Notes: generated by a model from the letters alone, not told the origin. Numbered from the stretch's first letter, positions 51,046-60,110 are shown. The stretch: 64,000 nt of DNA from Streptomyces coeruleorubidus (GCF_008705135.1 NZ_CP023694.1:6119001-6183000); one strand, 5' to 3'. Program-made: numbers and translations.

Positions 51046-52041
51046 CTACCGGCGGTGCCCCACCGCCTCCTCGTAGAGGGAGCGGGTCACCGTCTGGGAC
51101 TCGGGGAGCGAATCGCCCTCCGCCACGCCCTGAGCGCGGTAGGCGGACTGGAGGCGGCCCGTCGTGCCGGTGCGGATTTCCCAGTCCATGCGGAGCGACG
51201 GTGTCGAGCGCAGGATCGTCTCGTCCGTCTTCAGGAGCTTCGCCAGATATGTGACGAAGCTCTCGTTCTTCTTGTAGTCGGCCGCGAAGTAGGTGTTCAC
51301 CGTGCGGATGTACGCCCGCAGCAGTGCCACTCCCGCGTCCACGTCGTCGTCCAGCAGGCTCGGGCCGTAGAGCATGCCGCCCAGGGGCTCGCCGGGCGGC
51401 TGGCCGCCCAGGAAGGCGTAGCCGGGTTCGCCGTCGACCCGGCGCCACACGGGGTCGAGCAGCCACGCCGAGTCGACGCCGCCGTTCTCCAGGGCCGTGA
51501 GGACGTCGGCGGAGCCCAGTTGCTGGTAGCGGATCCGGTCGAGGCCGCCGCCGTGCTGCTCCAGGGCCTGTTCCATGGGATAGGCGATCACGGAGCCCTT
51601 GCCGATCATCGTGCCGAGTTTCCGGCCGGCCATCCGGACGGCGGCCGCCGTCTCGCCGTCCTTCAGCCGGACCCACAGGCCGCTCTTGGACTTCGGGTCG
51701 GGCGAGAAGTTCCCCGCGACCCAGCGGATGGCGAAACCGCCGCGAATGCCGTTCATGACGGCTGCCTCCGGGGCCGCCCACAGCGCGTCGACCTCGCCCT
51801 TGGCCAGCAGCGGGAGTGCCTCGGGCGTCGGCAGCACCTTCAGCGTGACGTCCAGGCCCTCCTTGGCGAACTCGCCCTTGTCGAGGGCGACGCGCAGGGG
51901 CGCCACGTACTCGGCGCCGAGGGTGCCCGTCGCGATGGTCAGCTCGCGGGGCTCGGCGAGCCGCCGGGCGGGCGGGGAGCCCGGGCGGCAGCGGGCCGGG
52001 GTGCGGTAAGTGTGCGGGCAGCGCGAAGCCCCGGCGCTCAT
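51046..52041 (-). CDS. ABC-type substrate-binding protein without a signal peptide
   Basis: From about residue 35 this 331-residue frame reads as a periplasmic-binding-like protein of the SsuA/ThiY/nitrate-sulfonate class (ELTIATGTLGAEYVAPLRVALDKGEFAKEGLDVTLKVLP). Such proteins carry a lipoprotein signal before this point. Here the N terminus is Arg/Pro-rich without any hydrophobic stretch. The only ATG at 52041 lies in the loop of the fur terminator, and fur ends just 36 bases further. The gene therefore looks truncated at its 5' end by a deletion, or starts elsewhere. No permease or ATPase genes are adjacent. It could be a pseudogene. Confidence 0.7.
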   Translation of the reverse strand: MSAGASRCPHTYRTPARCRPGSPPARRLAEPRELTIATGTLGAEYVAPLRVALDKGEFAKEGLDVTLKVLPTPEALPLLAKGEVDALWAAPEAAVMNGIRGGFAIRWVAGNFSPDPKSKSGLWVRLKDGETAAAVRMAGRKLGTMIGKGSVIAYPMEQALEQHGGGLDRIRYQQLGSADVLTALENGGVDSAWLLDPVWRRVDGEPGYAFLGGQPPGEPLGGMLYGPSLLDDDVDAGVALLRAYIRTVNTYFAADYKKNESFVTYLAKLLKTDETILRSTPSLRMDWEIRTGTTGRLQSAYRAQGVAEGDSLPESQTVTRSLYEEAVGHRR

Positions 52042-52059
52042 TGGTGCCGGGGCTTCGCG
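52022..52059 (-). terminator. Terminator of the Fur-family gene
   Basis: CGCGAAGCCCCGGC at 52022-52035 pairs with GCCGGGGCTTCGCG at 52046-52059. It follows the fur stop codon (52077) on the minus strand by about 18 bases and encloses the presumed start of the substrate-binding protein gene. Confidence 0.75.
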
Positions 52060-52076
52060 TGAGAAGGCGGGGGAGG

Positions 52077-52493
52077 CTAGGCGGCCGCGCAGTTCGGGCA
52101 GACGCCGCGGTACGTCACCTCGACGTCCGAGACCCTGAAGCCGAAGCGCTCCGAGTCGGGGAGGTCCGCCAGCGGGTTGCCCACCGGGTGCACGTCGCGG
52201 ATCGCGCCGCATTGGGCGCAGACCAGGTGGTGGTGCGGCTGGTGGGCGTTCGGGTCGTACCGCTTGGCGCGCTGGTCGGTGGAGACCTCGAGTACCTCGC
52301 CGAGCGACACGAGTTCGCCGAGCGTGTTGTACACGGTCGCCCGGGAGATCTCGGGCAGCTTGGCGACGGCCCGGGCGTGGACCTCGTCGGCCGTCAGGTG
52401 GACGTGTTCGCCGTCGAGGACCTCGGCCACGACGCGCCGCTGCGCGGTCATACGCCATCCGCGTCCGCGCAGCCGTTCCAGAAGGTCGCTCAT
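52077..52493 (-). CDS. catR: Fur-family peroxide-type repressor (CatR-like)
   Basis: The 138-residue protein has a winged-helix N-terminal domain (MTAQRRVVAEVLDGEHVHLTADEV...ISRATVYNTLGELVSLGEV) and a metal-binding C-terminal part. HQPHHHLVCAQCGAIRDV is the regulatory site, and CAQC pairs with CPNC for a structural zinc. It is divergent from the catalase gene with a palindrome between them. In S. coelicolor a Fur-type regulator next to catalase (CatR) represses it until peroxide oxidises the regulator. That role is inferred here. Confidence 0.85.
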   Translation of the reverse strand: MSDLLERLRGRGWRMTAQRRVVAEVLDGEHVHLTADEVHARAVAKLPEISRATVYNTLGELVSLGEVLEVSTDQRAKRYDPNAHQPHHHLVCAQCGAIRDVHPVGNPLADLPDSERFGFRVSDVEVTYRGVCPNCAAA

Positions 52494-52560
52494 GGTCGCC
52501 AGCCTAACAGCAAAAGGGACCAGGTCGCGAACAGGTGTGAAGTTAGAGTCCTGCTTGCTT

Positions 52561-52573
52561 TAGACAATGTCTA
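52561..52573. promoter_or_regulatory. Probable CatR operator
   Basis: The palindrome TAGACAATGTCTA occupies 52561-52573 in the fur-catalase intergenic region, next to AT-rich sequence. It is the strongest symmetric element there and the likely binding site of the Fur-family regulator, controlling both genes. Confidence 0.6.
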
Positions 52574-52638
52574 TTGTAGGATCGAGACCGGCTTTGGCCG
52601 AGGGACAGGAACGGTCAGGAATGGCAAAGGAGGCACAC

Positions 52639-54090
52639 GTGACGCAGGGACCGCTTACGACGGAGGCCGGGGCTCCGGTCGCCGACAACCAGAACAGCGA
52701 GACCGCGGGTGCGGGCGGCCCGGTGCTCGTCCAGGACCAGCTCCTGCTGGAGAAGCTCGCCCACTTCAACCGCGAGCGCATCCCGGAGCGGGTCGTGCAC
52801 GCCCGCGGCGCCGGCGCCTACGGCACCTTCACGGTGACCGCGGACGTCACCCCGTACACCCGTGCCGCGTTCCTCTCCGAGGTCGGCAAGGAGACCGAGG
52901 TCTTCCTGCGCTTCTCGACCGTGGCCGGCAACCTGGGGGCGGCGGACGCCGTCCGCGATCCGCGCGGCTTCGCGCTGAAGTTCTACACCGGGGAGGGCAA
53001 CTACGACCTCGTCGGCAACAACACCCCGGTGTTCTTCATCAAGGACGCCATCAAGTTCCCGGACTTCATCCACACCCAGAAGCGCGACCCGTACACCGGC
53101 TCCACGGAGGCGGACAACGTCTGGGACTTCTGGAGCCTGTCGCCCGAGTCCACGCACCAGGTGACCTGGCTGTTCGGCGACCGCGGCATCCCCGCCTCGT
53201 ACCGCCACATGGACGGCTTCGGCTCGCACACCTTCCAGTGGCAGAACGAGGCCGGCGAGGTCTTCTGGGTCAAGTACCACTTCAAGACCGACCAGGGGAT
53301 CAGGAACCTCACCCAGGCCGAGGCCAACAGGCTGGCCGGTGAGGACCCGGACAGCCACCAGCGTGATCTGCGCGAGGCCATCGAGCGCGGTGAGTTCCCG
53401 TCCTGGACCGTGCAGGTGCAGATCATGCCGGAGGCGGACGCGGCGACGTACCGCTTCAACCCGTTCGACCTGACCAAGGTCTGGCCGCACGCCGACTACC
53501 CGCCGATCGAGATCGGCAAGCTGGAGCTCAACCGCAACCCGGAGAACATCTTCGCCGAGGTCGAGCAGTCGGTCTTCAGCCCCGCGCACTTCGTGCCGGG
53601 CATCGGCCCGTCCCCGGACAAGATGCTCCAGGGCCGCCTCTTCGCGTACGGCGACGCCCACCGCTACCGCGTCGGCATCAACGCCGACCACCTGCCGGTG
53701 AACCGACCGCACGCCACCGTGGCGCGCACCAACTCCCGTGACGGTCACCTCTACGACGGCCGCCACAAGGGCGCGAAGAACTACGAGCCGAACAGCTTCG
53801 GCGGCCCGTTCCAGACGGACCGTCCGCTGTGGTCCGCCACGGCCGTGAGCGGCGTGACGGGCAACCACCCGGCCCCGGTCCACGCCGAGGACGACGACTT
53901 CGTGCAGGCGGGCAACCTCTACCGGCTGATGGGCGAGGACGAGAAGGAGCGGCTGATCGCCAACCTGGCGGGCTTCATCGCCAAGGTCTCGCGGGACGAC
54001 ATCGTCGAGCGGGCGATCGACAACTTCCGTCGGGCCGACGGAGACTACGGCAAGCGGCTGGAGGCCGCGGTCCAGGCCCTGCGCGGCTGA
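52639..54090 (+). CDS. katA: Monofunctional heme catalase
   Basis: The 483-residue catalase decomposes hydrogen peroxide. The distal catalytic His54 (RVVHARGAGAYG), Asn127 (GNNTPVFF) and the proximal heme ligand Tyr337 (RLFAYGDAHRYR) are present, with the small-subunit length of clade 3 enzymes. The GTG start is favoured by a perfect AAAGGAGG five bases upstream; in-frame ATG codons at 52621 and 52567 are less likely. It is the target of the divergent Fur-family regulator, with a palindromic operator between. Confidence 0.93.
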   Translation: MTQGPLTTEAGAPVADNQNSETAGAGGPVLVQDQLLLEKLAHFNRERIPERVVHARGAGAYGTFTVTADVTPYTRAAFLSEVGKETEVFLRFSTVAGNLGAADAVRDPRGFALKFYTGEGNYDLVGNNTPVFFIKDAIKFPDFIHTQKRDPYTGSTEADNVWDFWSLSPESTHQVTWLFGDRGIPASYRHMDGFGSHTFQWQNEAGEVFWVKYHFKTDQGIRNLTQAEANRLAGEDPDSHQRDLREAIERGEFPSWTVQVQIMPEADAATYRFNPFDLTKVWPHADYPPIEIGKLELNRNPENIFAEVEQSVFSPAHFVPGIGPSPDKMLQGRLFAYGDAHRYRVGINADHLPVNRPHATVARTNSRDGHLYDGRHKGAKNYEPNSFGGPFQTDRPLWSATAVSGVTGNHPAPVHAEDDDFVQAGNLYRLMGEDEKERLIANLAGFIAKVSRDDIVERAIDNFRRADGDYGKRLEAAVQALRG

Positions 54091-54119
54091 ACTCCAGCAC
54101 TGGACCGCTTGCGGTAGGG

Positions 54120-54151
54120 ACGGCCCGGGCCCCTTCGGGGGACCGGGCCGT
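54120..54151. terminator. Bidirectional terminator with UUCG loop
   Basis: A nine-plus-four-base-pair stem with one mismatch (ACGGCCCGG-CCCC / GGGG-CCGGGCCGT) and a TTCG loop lies between the convergent catalase and CBS-domain genes. Confidence 0.85.
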
Positions 54152-54159
54152 TCGCGCTG

Positions 54160-54552
54160 TCAGGCGGGCACCTGCTGACGCGCCGGTGCCCAGCAGCGGA
54201 TGATGTCGCGGACCGAGACGACGCCGGCGGGCTCGTCGTCCTCGAGGACGATGAGGTGACGGAAGCCGCCGTGGGCCATGGCCGCGGCCGCCTCCTCCAG
54301 GGTCCAGACCGGGGTGGCGAACACGACGTCGGTGGTGGTGTGGGCGTGGGCGCGTTCCGTGTCGGGGTCCTGGCCCTGGCCCACGGAGATGAGGATGTCG
54401 CGTTCGGTGAGGATGCCGATGCCGCCGGCGTCGGGGTCGTGGACGATGGCCGCGCCGACCTTGCGGGCGGCCATCAGCGCGGCGGCCTGGCGGAGGGTGT
54501 GGGTCGGGCCGATGGTCAGGACGACAGTGCTCATGGCGTCACGGACGAGCAT
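54160..54552 (-). CDS. CBS-domain pair protein
   Basis: The 130-residue protein consists of two CBS repeats (MSTVVLTIGPTHTLRQAAALMAARKVGAAIV and a second from TTTDVVFATPVWTLEEAAAAMAHGGFRHLIVLE). CBS pairs bind adenine nucleotides and regulate partners. Here there is no other domain, so the partner is separate. The ATG at MLVRDAM has an AGGAGG 11 bases upstream; an extended start at 54594 is possible. Confidence 0.85.
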   Translation of the reverse strand: MLVRDAMSTVVLTIGPTHTLRQAAALMAARKVGAAIVHDPDAGGIGILTERDILISVGQGQDPDTERAHAHTTTDVVFATPVWTLEEAAAAMAHGGFRHLIVLEDDEPAGVVSVRDIIRCWAPARQQVPA

Positions 54553-54684
54553 GGATGGAGCCACCTCCTGGGAGTGTCCCCGCCGTTTGTTCATCTTTTC
54601 ACAAGTTCACAAGCGGGCGGACTCTCAGAGTGGCAGGCAAAGGCGGGGGCAACAAGGGGGCGCTCGGTAACAGCGGGTGCGCGT

Positions 54685-55485
54685 TCAGTAGCGCTGATTG
54701 AGATACCCCAGCAACTCGTCGTGCAGCAGGCCGTTCGACGCCGCCGCGTTGCCGCTGTGCGGGCCCGGGCGGGAGTCGAGTCCGGTGAAGGTGCCTCCGG
54801 CCTCGGTGACGATGATCGCGTTGGCGGCCATGTCCCAGAGCGACAGCTCCGGCTCGGCGCACATGTCGACGGCGCCCTCGGCGACCAGCATGTACGGCCA
54901 GAAGTCGCCGTACGCGCGCGTGCGCCACACCTCGCGGGTGAGGTCCAGGAAGCCGTCCAGGCGGCCCTGCTCCTCCCAGCCGCTGAGCGAGGAGTACGCG
55001 AAGGAGGCGTCGGCGAGTTTTCCGACGCGGGAGACCTGGAGGCGGGTCGCCTTCGTGAGGCTGCGGCCGGAGAACGCGCCGTAGCCCTTCGCGGCCCACC
55101 AGCGGCGGCCGAGGGCGGGGGCGGAGACGACGCCGACGACGGGCTGGAAGCCGCCCTCGCCGGCTTCCATCAGGGAGATGAGGGTGGCCCAGACGGGGAC
55201 GCCGCGTACGTAGTTCTTGGTGCCGTCGATGGGGTCGATGACCCAGCGGCGGGGACCGGTGCCCTCGACGCCGTACTCCTCGCCGAGGATCGCGTCCCTG
55301 GGGCGGGCGCGGGCGAGTTGGCCGCGGATGAGTTCTTCGGCGGCCTTGTCCGCTTCGCTCACCGGGGTCATGTCCGGTTTGGTCTCGACCTTGAGATCGA
55401 GTGCCTTGAACCGGTCCGTCGTCGCGGCGTCGGCGGCGTCGGCGAGGACGTGGGCGAGACGCAGGTCGTCGAGGTAGTCGGGCAT
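54685..55485 (-). CDS. hisN: Histidinol-phosphatase HisN (inositol monophosphatase family)
   Basis: The 266-residue phosphatase has the lithium-sensitive phosphatase motifs. These are GEEYGVEG (first metal Glu), WVIDPIDGTKNYVRGVP (metal Asp residues) and LSLWDMAANAIIVTEAGG (C-terminal metal Asp). In actinobacteria this family supplies the penultimate step of histidine biosynthesis, histidinol phosphate to histidinol. It sits beside the CBS protein and ahead of the TetR gene; no other his gene is in view. Confidence 0.88.
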   Translation of the reverse strand: MPDYLDDLRLAHVLADAADAATTDRFKALDLKVETKPDMTPVSEADKAAEELIRGQLARARPRDAILGEEYGVEGTGPRRWVIDPIDGTKNYVRGVPVWATLISLMEAGEGGFQPVVGVVSAPALGRRWWAAKGYGAFSGRSLTKATRLQVSRVGKLADASFAYSSLSGWEEQGRLDGFLDLTREVWRTRAYGDFWPYMLVAEGAVDMCAEPELSLWDMAANAIIVTEAGGTFTGLDSRPGPHSGNAAASNGLLHDELLGYLNQRY

Positions 55486-55746
55486 ACAACGAACCTATCT
55501 GCCGAGGTGGGGGTGGGGCTACCGGGGGTTTGCGGGCGGGGGTGGGGTGTTGTGGGGGCTCGGCGGGTGCGGGGTGCCGCGGCGGCGGTGCCGGGGGCGG
55601 GGGGCGGGCGACCCGGCTCAACCGCCGGAGGCACCCGCGCAGGTCGGCTCAAAGGCGCCCCCCCGTGTGCGCCCGCGGACCCTTGACAGTGGTTGCGTGC
55701 GCGTCAAATCTGGGCGCAGAGCCGCTCGCCCCAAGGGGAGGCGTTG

Positions 55747-56352
55747 ATGCCTGCAGCGCGGGAATCTCTACTGGACGCCGCTTACGCGGCGCTGGCGCGC
55801 CGGCCGTGGTCCGCCGTGCGGATGGTGGACGTGGCCGCGGCGGCGGGAGTGTCCCGGCAGACGCTGTACAACGAGTTCGGCAGCAAGGACGGGCTCGCCC
55901 GGGCGCTCGTGAGGAGAGAGGCCGACGGGTACCTCGCCGGGGTCGACCGTGCGCTCACCGGGCACAGCGACCTGCGCGACCGGCTCACCGCCACCGCCGA
56001 GTGGATCACCTCGGCGGCCCGCGAGAACACCCTCGTCCGCGCCATGCTCACGGGCTGCTGGAGCGAACGGCTGCCGTCTCCGGCCCTGTCGGCCGTGCCC
56101 TCCACCTCCGCCGTACCGGCCCAGCGCCGCGCCGACGGCCCACTGCCCTCACCCGGTGACTTCGTCGCTCTCGTCCGCGACCGGGCCGTCACCGTCCTGG
56201 CGGGACCCGGAACCCCCAAGTCCGACACCGCCGACCTGGCCCGCTCCTGCGAACTCGCCGTCCGCCTCGCCCTGTCCTGCGTGGCCGCGCCACCCGACGA
56301 GGGTGGCGTCGCCGACCTGGTCCACAGCGTCCTTCAGGGCGAGGCCGGCTGA
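55747..56352 (+). CDS. TetR-family regulator
   Basis: The 201-residue protein has an N-terminal TetR helix-turn-helix (residues about 3-60: ESLLDAAYAALARRPWSAVRMVDVAAAAGVSRQTLYNEFGSKDGLARALV) and a helical ligand domain. The ATG follows AGGGGAGG. It converges with the SMR transporter gene and may regulate it. A half-palindrome (TTGAC at 55683, GTCAA at 55702) lies near the promoter upstream. Confidence 0.88.
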   Translation: MPAARESLLDAAYAALARRPWSAVRMVDVAAAAGVSRQTLYNEFGSKDGLARALVRREADGYLAGVDRALTGHSDLRDRLTATAEWITSAARENTLVRAMLTGCWSERLPSPALSAVPSTSAVPAQRRADGPLPSPGDFVALVRDRAVTVLAGPGTPKSDTADLARSCELAVRLALSCVAAPPDEGGVADLVHSVLQGEAG

Positions 56353-56359
56353 CACGACG

Positions 56360-56683
56360 TCAGTGCGCCGATCCAGACAACTGAAGCCCGATCACACCGA
56401 TGATGACGAGGCTGATCGACACGATCTTCAGCGTCGACACCAGGTCGCCGAGGAACACCATGCCGTAGATCGCCGTGCCCGCCGCGCCGATACCGGTCCA
56501 CACCGCGTACGCGGGACCCACGTCGAGCTTCTTCAGCGCCAGGGTCAGCAGGCCGAAGCTGCCGAGGGCGAAGACGCAGAACGCGATCGTCGGCCAGAGC
56601 CGCGTGAAACCGTGCGACAGCTTCAGACACACGGCGAAGCCGGTCTCCAGCAACCCCGCCACTATGACCAGCAGCCACGCCAT
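56360..56683 (-). CDS. Small multidrug-resistance-family efflux protein (Gdx/SugE type)
   Basis: The 107-residue four-helix transporter has the conserved membrane Glu13 (LLETGFAVCLKLSHG) and the WTGIGAAGTAIYG motif. That motif is closer to the guanidinium exporter (Gdx/SugE) branch than to the drug-exporting EmrE branch. It works as a dimer with dual topology. No guanidine riboswitch is visible in the short upstream region. Its stop is seven bases from the stop of the TetR gene. Confidence 0.85.
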   Translation of the reverse strand: MAWLLVIVAGLLETGFAVCLKLSHGFTRLWPTIAFCVFALGSFGLLTLALKKLDVGPAYAVWTGIGAAGTAIYGMVFLGDLVSTLKIVSISLVIIGVIGLQLSGSAH

Positions 56684-56830
56684 GAGTCGTTCCTCCCGTA
56701 TCCCACGTTCAGCGACCGCTTAGTCAGTTTGAGCAAGTCCGCCAGATTGTTCAGCTTCTGGGCGTTCTTGCATCCGGCTTGGTGCGATTATGCACTTACC
56801 GTCCGCACGCCATGACAAACAACGCGGAGC

Positions 56831-57841
56831 TCAGTCGCCTTCCTTCCGCTCCCGCGTGGCCAGCAGCCGCCGCAGCGAGTACAGCCGCGCCGGATCCGCG
56901 TGCCCCTCGGCGACCCACGCGTCCAGCGCGCAGTCCGGCTCGTCATGGCTGCACGCGCGCGGGCAGCTTTCGGTGCCCGGCTCCAGGTCCGGGAAGGCGT
57001 GGATGACCTGGGACGGGTCCACGTGGTGCAGGCCGAAGGACCGCAGGCCCGGCGTGTCGATCACCCAGCCGTCACTGCCCGACAGCGGCAGCGCCAGCGC
57101 CGAGGTGGTGGTGTGGCGTCCTCGGCCCGTCACCGCGTTCACATGCCCGGTCGTACGCCGCTGATCTTCCGGCACCAGCGAGTTGACCAGGGTGGTCTTG
57201 CCGACCCCGGAGTGGCCGACGAACGCGGTGATCTTGCCGTCGAGCTGCTCGCGCACGCGGGCGAGGGCGGTTCCGTTCTGCAGTTCCTCGCGGCTGGTGA
57301 CGACGTGGGGGATGTCGAGGTGGCCGTACAGCTCCAGCAGCTTGTCGGGCGGGGCGAGGTCCGACTTGGTCAGGACCAGCAACGGGTCCAGACCGCCGGC
57401 GTAGGCCGCGACCAGGCAGCGGTCGATCAGGCGGGGGCGGGGCTCCGGGTCGGCCAGGGCGGTGACGACCGCCAGCTGGTCGGCGTTGGCCACGACCACG
57501 CGCTCGTACGGATCGTCGTCGTCCGCCGTGCGGCGCAGAACGGAGGTGCGCTCCTCGATGCGCACGATCCTCGCGAGTGAGTCCTTCTTGCCCGTCAGGT
57601 CGCCCACGATGGCCACCCGGTCGCCGACGACCGCGGCTTTGCGGCCCAGCTCGCGGGCCTTCATCGCCATGACCACGCGGTCCTCGACCAGGCAGGTCAG
57701 GCGGCCCCGGTCGACGGTGAGGACGAGGCCCTCGGCGGCGTCCTCGTGCTTGGGCCGGATGTTCGTCCGGGGCCGTGTGTTCCGGCGGCCGGGACGGGTG
57801 CGGATGTCGTCCTCGTCGGTGTGCTTGCCGTAGCGGCGCAT
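56831..57841 (-). CDS. rsgA: Ribosome small-subunit GTPase RsgA
   Basis: The 336-residue circularly permuted GTPase has an N-terminal OB domain (about residues 35-115). Motifs then appear in permuted order: TKSD (G4), GHSGVGKTTL (G1) and DTPG (G3). A C-terminal zinc knuckle follows (SCPRACSHDEPDC). RsgA assists late 30S maturation. It lies 17 bases downstream of aroA, probably in one operon. The first 30 residues are basic. Confidence 0.92.
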   Translation of the reverse strand: MRRYGKHTDEDDIRTRPGRRNTRPRTNIRPKHEDAAEGLVLTVDRGRLTCLVEDRVVMAMKARELGRKAAVVGDRVAIVGDLTGKKDSLARIVRIEERTSVLRRTADDDDPYERVVVANADQLAVVTALADPEPRPRLIDRCLVAAYAGGLDPLLVLTKSDLAPPDKLLELYGHLDIPHVVTSREELQNGTALARVREQLDGKITAFVGHSGVGKTTLVNSLVPEDQRRTTGHVNAVTGRGRHTTTSALALPLSGSDGWVIDTPGLRSFGLHHVDPSQVIHAFPDLEPGTESCPRACSHDEPDCALDAWVAEGHADPARLYSLRRLLATRERKEGD

Positions 57842-57858
57842 GACCTGGTCCCCGTGTC

Positions 57859-59175
57859 CTACGCCCCGAGCATCCCGGTCCACAGGTCGGGGAAGTCGGG
57901 CAGGGTCTTTGCCGTCGTCGCCACGTTCTCGATCTGCACGCCCTCCACCGCGAGGCCGATGATCGCCCCGGCCGTGGCCATGCGGTGGTCGTCGTACGTG
58001 TGGAAGATCCCGCCGTGCAGGCGGCGCGGGCGGACGTGCAGACCGTCGGCGGTCTCCGTGACGTCACCGCCGAGTTCGTTGATCTCCTTGGTCAGCGCGG
58101 CCAGGCGGTCCGTCTCGTGCAGCCGCAGATGGGCCACGCCGCGCAGGGTCGACGGGGAGTCGGCGAGGGCCGCGACCGCCGCGATGCCCGGCGTCAGCTC
58201 ACCGACCTCGCTCAGGTCGACGTCGATGCCGTGGATCGAGCCGGAGCCGGTGAACACGAGCCCGAACTCGGTCAGTTCGCAGGAGCCGCCCATCTCGGTG
58301 AAGATCTCGCGCAGCCGGTCACCGGGCTGGGTGGTGCGGGACGGCCAGTCCGGGACGACGACCCGGCCGCCGGTCACCAGCGCGGCCGCCAGGAACGGCT
58401 GGGCGTTGGACAGATCGGGCTCGATCGTCAGATCGCGGCCGAGCAGAGCGCCGGGCGTGACCCGCCAGACGTTGGGCTCGCCGCCCGACTCGGGCGTGTC
58501 CACCTGGGCGCCGACCGCGCGCAGCATGTCGACGGTCATCCGGATGTGCGGCATGGAGGGCAGCGTGGCGCCGGTGTGGCGGACCTCGACGCCCTGGTTG
58601 AAGCGCGGGCCGGACAGCAGCAGGGCGCTCACGAACTGCGACGAGGAGGACGCGTCGATGGCGACCGTGCCGCCGTCCAGGGCGCCGCTGCCGTGCACGG
58701 TCAACGGCAGCGCGCCCCGGCCGTCGTCGTCGATCCGGGCACCGAGCTGGCGCAGCGCGTCGATGACTCCGTTCAGGGGACGCTCGTAGGAGCGGGGGTC
58801 ACCGTCGAAGCGGACGGGACCGTCCGCGAGCGCGGCGACCGGCGGCAGGAACCGCATCACCGTGCCGGCGTTGCCGACGTCGACCGTGGCCGGGCCGCGC
58901 AGGCCCGTGGGGAGCACACGCCAGGCCTCGCCGGTGCCGTCCGGGCCCACGCCCTCCTCGATCTCGATGCCCATGGCGCGCAGCGCGCCGGCCATCAGCA
59001 GGGTGTCGCGGGAGCGCAGGGGGCGGCGCAGCCAGCCCGGTTCGGAGGCGAGGGAGGCGAGGACAAGGGCGCGGTTCGTGACCGACTTGGACCCGGGCAC
59101 GTGGACCGTCGCGTCGACGGCTCCGCTCGCGTGCGGGGCGGGCCAAAGGGCGGTGTCTGCGGTGTTCGGGGCCAT
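57859..59175 (-). CDS. aroA: 5-enolpyruvylshikimate-3-phosphate synthase AroA
   Basis: The 438-residue enzyme joins shikimate 3-phosphate and phosphoenolpyruvate in aromatic amino-acid synthesis. The family signatures PGSKSVTNRALVLASL, GNAGTVMRFLPPVAAL and RLHETDRLAALTKE are present. GNAGTVMRF carries the Thr/Met form of this motif rather than the GNAGTAMRP of common enzymes. It lies 109 bases downstream of the M50 peptidase on the same strand, with rsgA 17 bases beyond its stop. Confidence 0.95.
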   Translation of the reverse strand: MAPNTADTALWPAPHASGAVDATVHVPGSKSVTNRALVLASLASEPGWLRRPLRSRDTLLMAGALRAMGIEIEEGVGPDGTGEAWRVLPTGLRGPATVDVGNAGTVMRFLPPVAALADGPVRFDGDPRSYERPLNGVIDALRQLGARIDDDGRGALPLTVHGSGALDGGTVAIDASSSSQFVSALLLSGPRFNQGVEVRHTGATLPSMPHIRMTVDMLRAVGAQVDTPESGGEPNVWRVTPGALLGRDLTIEPDLSNAQPFLAAALVTGGRVVVPDWPSRTTQPGDRLREIFTEMGGSCELTEFGLVFTGSGSIHGIDVDLSEVGELTPGIAAVAALADSPSTLRGVAHLRLHETDRLAALTKEINELGGDVTETADGLHVRPRRLHGGIFHTYDDHRMATAGAIIGLAVEGVQIENVATTAKTLPDFPDLWTGMLGA

Positions 59176-59284
59176 GGCTTCACTTTATAAGGAGGCGGTG
59201 GCTCGGGTGCGGCGCCGTGGGGGCCGGTCGCGCCCACGCGGCGGAGCCGCACATCGGCGCAGACTCGCGCCCCCGCGGGGCGCG

Positions 59285-60007
59285 TCACATCTCCAGGAGC
59301 CACCTGCCCCCACCGATCAGCGAGCACAGCGACACCGCGTGGAACAGGAACAGCCACAACCCCGCCGGCACGTGCGTCAGCCGCGACAGCTGGTCCGCGT
59401 CCGAGTCGCCCGCCCCGCCCCGCGACCGCTTGGCCTGGAGCTCGAACGCCGGACGCACCCCGCCGATCAGCAGGAACCACACCACCACGTACGCGAACGC
59501 CGCCTGGACCTGCGGGCCGGCCAGCCAGGACACCAGGACGAACAGGCCGCCGGTGACGATCATGGTGAGGGCGCCGTAGGCGTTGCGGATCATCACGAGC
59601 ATGGCCAGCAGCAGGGCCGTGGCCAGCCACAGCAGGAGCGTGATGCGGCCGGAGCCCAGCAGGGCCGCACCGCCGAGGCCCAGCAGGGGCGGGGCGGTGT
59701 AGCCGGAGGCCGCGGTGAGGATCATGCCGATGCCGTACGGCTTGCCGCGGCTGACGGTCAGGCCGCTGGTGTCCGAGTGCAGCCGTATGCCGGTGAGGGT
59801 GCGGCCGGTGAGCAGGGCCACGAGCCCGTGGCCGCCCTCGTGGGCGATGGTGATGGCGTTGCGGGAGACGCGCCACAGGCCGTGCGGGATCACCACGGCG
59901 AGCGCGGCCACCAGAGTCGCGATCACGACCCACAGGTCGGGGTCGGGCTGGGTGCCGGAGACCTCGTCCCAGAGGGAGGCGAGGGAGGCGGTTGCGGTGC
60001 TGTCCAT
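59285..60007 (-). CDS. M50-family membrane metallopeptidase
   Basis: The 240-residue protein has about six membrane helices with the HEGGH zinc motif at the start of the second (ITIAHEGGHGLVALLTGR) and a conserved Pro/Gly-rich loop (GYTAPPLLG). It resembles site-2-type intramembrane peptidases of the simple M50 branch. The substrate is unknown. It heads the aroA-rsgA direction and is divergent from the SRAP gene. Confidence 0.85.
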   Translation of the reverse strand: MDSTATASLASLWDEVSGTQPDPDLWVVIATLVAALAVVIPHGLWRVSRNAITIAHEGGHGLVALLTGRTLTGIRLHSDTSGLTVSRGKPYGIGMILTAASGYTAPPLLGLGGAALLGSGRITLLLWLATALLLAMLVMIRNAYGALTMIVTGGLFVLVSWLAGPQVQAAFAYVVVWFLLIGGVRPAFELQAKRSRGGAGDSDADQLSRLTHVPAGLWLFLFHAVSLCSLIGGGRWLLEM

Positions 60008-60110
60008 GTGCGGCGATGGCTCCCTGTGGGCGGATTCAGAGGGGGCGGCGCGAAGCGCCTCGTTGAGGGGTGGTGGTCGGGAGACGGGTGGGCCTGGCAG
60101 TGTGGCACGT

